A program made the position numbers and the translations under genes. The notes under the pieces were generated by a model. It did not search any database, had not been told where the DNA came from, and saw only the letters and a program-made list of their open reading frames with translations. This document shows positions 21,206 to 22,934 of a stretch of DNA of 22,934 nt, piece by piece. Positions within the stretch are counted from its first letter, which is position 1, and each line of letters begins with the position of its first letter. Source of the stretch: Stephanodiscus triporus (taxonomy: Eukaryota > Bacillariophyta > Thalassiosirophyceae > Thalassiosirales > Thalassiosiraceae); assembly GCA_036939755.1 (NCBI GenBank), contig JALLAZ010000112.1:1-22934 (forward strand), read 5' to 3'.

Positions 21206-21300
21206 TCGGGCTGTTCCAAAATTTCGGGGGATTGATTGCGCAAAACAAGACCGGAGAAGTATGGTTACACTGGTGCACACAACATGGACTCGTTTCTCCT
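21206..21300. repeat. Direct repeat copy 2 (about 95 bp)
   Basis: Second copy of the unit at 21076-21173, in the same orientation. It ends 52 bp before the first ATG of the Cys-rich protein gene, so it may lie in that gene's promoter or 5' UTR. Confidence 0.9.
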
Positions 21301-21352
21301 CACAAAAGCGGTCTAATCCTCCCCATCAGGGACGCAGACCTCGCCCCTCCAA

Positions 21353-22934
21353 ATGATGAAACCTGACCGAAGCGAAGGGGGCATGTTCGCTATTTTCCTC
21401 GCATTATTGGCGTGCCATCGCGTCGTCGGCGATAGGTTCTGCGGCGTCGACCAGGACGATGCTCGAGATTCGGTACGTGCCGAGAGGATGGCCGCTGACA
21501 CATCTTGACATCCGACATGTCGCTTTTTTTCCTCACCCTCGCACGGATTTTTTGCCCTCAAAGTGCTGGCAACCCTGCAACACCGACAGCGACTGCTGTT
21601 CTGTTGCCCAGAAATGCTTCGAGGTCGGATCGAGCTGCGGCAGCTCCGACCTGAGCGGGACGGCCCACAACTTCTGTGGCAAAACGTGGTGCGATGCGGC
21701 GTATCTGTGCGGCACCCCGTGCCCAGGGGGAACGGACGGGGAGTGCTACCCCGGGGAGCACTGCTTCGCCAACACGCCCTGCGATGGGTCGAACTGGCCT
21801 CCAATCCTGCCCCCGCCACCGAGCTCGTCGCTTTTTCAATACTGCGGCAGCTCCATGGCGGACGCGTCGGGTGATTGTTGGCAGCCGTGCCCGAGGGGGG
21901 ATTCCGACTGCTGTTTCGGATTGAAATGCTTCGACACCTCGGCGGGCGAATCGTCTGAAATGTGCAGCGCGAATTCTGACCTCGACGGTGCCAATCATTA
22001 CTTCTGCGGATCGAGTTGGTGCGATGCCGCGTACTCGTGTGGGGTCGCGTGTCCCCGGGGGACAAATGCCGAGTGTCCCCCGAACGAATTCTGTTACGCC
22101 GATGTGCCCTGCGACGGAAGTAACGAGCCGCCCTCGGATGTATCGTTGTCAGTGCCCTCGGATATGGTGTCGTTGTCAGCGCCCCTGGATGTTGTATCGT
22201 CGTCAATGTCAAAGTACTGCGGAACTAGTCCGGCACATGCGGCGGAGTTGTGTTGGCAGCCTTGTCGGGACGACGATGATTGCTGCGCCGATCAAACTTG
22301 CCATTCTGATGTAACATCGTGCGGTTACCCAAACGCCATCGGAACCGATCACTTCTTCTGTGGGTCAGGTAAGTTTGCTTCGACGTGGATTTTAATTTTG
22401 TGTGTGTGGGGCGATGCGCTGAGCCAATTCCGTTTGTGATTTATTCGGCTTTTAGACTTTTGCGACGCCTCATACGAATGCCGAGCACCGTGCCCGAGCG
22501 GATTCGATGCGGAATGTGACCCCGGCTACAGGTGTTTCCCCAACACCCCATGTAATGCAAATATGAGATCATTTGGGGCAGGGATGGATTCGAGCGAAAC
22601 GTTGGACTACGGACTCCCAACGGGTGCTGTGGCCTTGTTTCGCCAATACAGGTCAGAGTCAGCCAATGGACAAACCGATGGACAAACCAATGGACAAACA
22701 ACCAATGCATCAAGCGAATGCGATGATCCCTGGGGGTGTTTTGAATTTTGGCATAACTCAGTCAATGCACAAACCTATGTACAAACAACCAATGCAACAT
22801 CAGCGAATGCGAGGAGTACTGGGGGTGTTTTAGGATTAATTTTTGGGATAACTATATTATGTTTGATCGTCGGGAATTTCTTGTTGGCAAGACGTCAACG
22901 TAGGTACGATGCTGGACCGACGACAGCAACGATC
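21353..22934 (+). CDS. Secreted/type I membrane protein with three Cys-rich repeats (partial at 3' end)
   Basis: Exons 21353-21472, 21564-22368 and 22456 to beyond 22934 (introns 91 and 87 bp, donors gtacgt and gtaagt) give at least 468 residues. ATGs at 21353, 21356 and 21383 precede a signal-peptide core (FAIFLALLACHRVVG). Three copies of a module of about 95 residues follow: .CG....A...CWQPC....DCC....C...H.FCG, then .WCDAAY.CG.PCP.GT..EC.P...CFA..PC. Copy 1 is 21437-21794 (with intron), copy 2 21840-22124, copy 3 22215-22562 (with intron). Both introns restore the repeat, which strongly supports the splice sites. Modules of the CG.SW.DA...C..PCP.G...EC type recur in secreted proteins of diatoms and oomycetes and are probably disulfide-rich and extracellular. 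A Thr/Asn/Gln-rich stalk with N-glycosylation sites (NAS, NAT), a TM segment (22821-22889) and a basic stop-transfer (RRQRR) follow. No enzyme domain is visible. Confidence 0.8.
22131..22208. repeat. Three short tandem units in the linker between Cys-rich copies 2 and 3
   Basis: Units at 22131-22154, 22155-22181 and 22182-22208 (24, 27 and 27 bp) each start with ccc(c)t.gat and encode a PSD/PLD...VSLS-like peptide. They form a Ser/Pro/Val linker. Confidence 0.7.
22665..22700. repeat. 12-bp tandem repeat, three copies
   Basis: The unit aatggacaaacc occurs three times with single changes (22665, 22677, 22689) and encodes NGQT/DGQT/NGQT in the stalk before the membrane segment. Confidence 0.85.

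Overview
The window is nuclear DNA of a eukaryote, most likely a diatom. The evidence is: short GT-AG introns (62-99 bp where the boundaries are clear), a decayed Ty1/copia-like retroelement, proteins built from Cys/His-rich GGVC..HGA repeats, and a strong split between moderate-GC genes and very GC-rich genes with GTC/GAC triplet runs. The species assignment is inference; no marker gene is present.

Layout, left to right. Bases 188-1300 (-) hold a long reading frame broken by two stops, probably a decayed gene of unknown function. Bases 1985-8906 (+) hold a four-exon gene for a 2,222-residue deubiquitinase of the USP32 type: degenerate EF-hand-like N-terminus, DUSP domain, ubiquitin-like domain, split USP catalytic domain and a C-terminal CAAX box. 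Bases 8907-10057 are intergenic, with a perfect 15-bp tandem repeat and a degenerate minisatellite of about 30 bp. Bases 10058-11695 (+) hold a three-exon OB-fold single-strand nucleic-acid-binding protein with a Gln/His-rich tail. Facing it tail to tail, 12332-14298 (-) encodes a two-exon RING-H2 protein. Bases 14299-15161 are promoter-like and may hold the start of a gene interrupted by a 5'-truncated copia element (15162 to about 16310, minus strand). Bases 16521-19685 (+) encode a PA-domain signal peptide peptidase-like (SPPL) intramembrane aspartyl protease. Bases 20022-20412 (-) hold a frameshifted remnant of a Cys/His repeat protein. Bases 20600-21352 hold a short GC-rich open frame and a direct duplication of about 97 bp. 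Bases 21353-22934 (+, running off the end) encode a secreted/type I membrane protein with three Cys-rich repeats.

The genes are separate transcription units, and nothing indicates an operon. Three of them (deubiquitinase, RING ligase candidate, SPPL protease) act in ubiquitin or membrane proteolysis, which may be coincidence. No bacterial-type system, CRISPR array, tRNA or rRNA was seen. The points most worth a second look are the conserved CAAX ending of the USP32-like enzyme, the uncharacterised middle region of the RING protein, the three-copy Cys-rich repeat with its differing intron positions, and the frame-shifted duplication that gives that protein its membrane segment.
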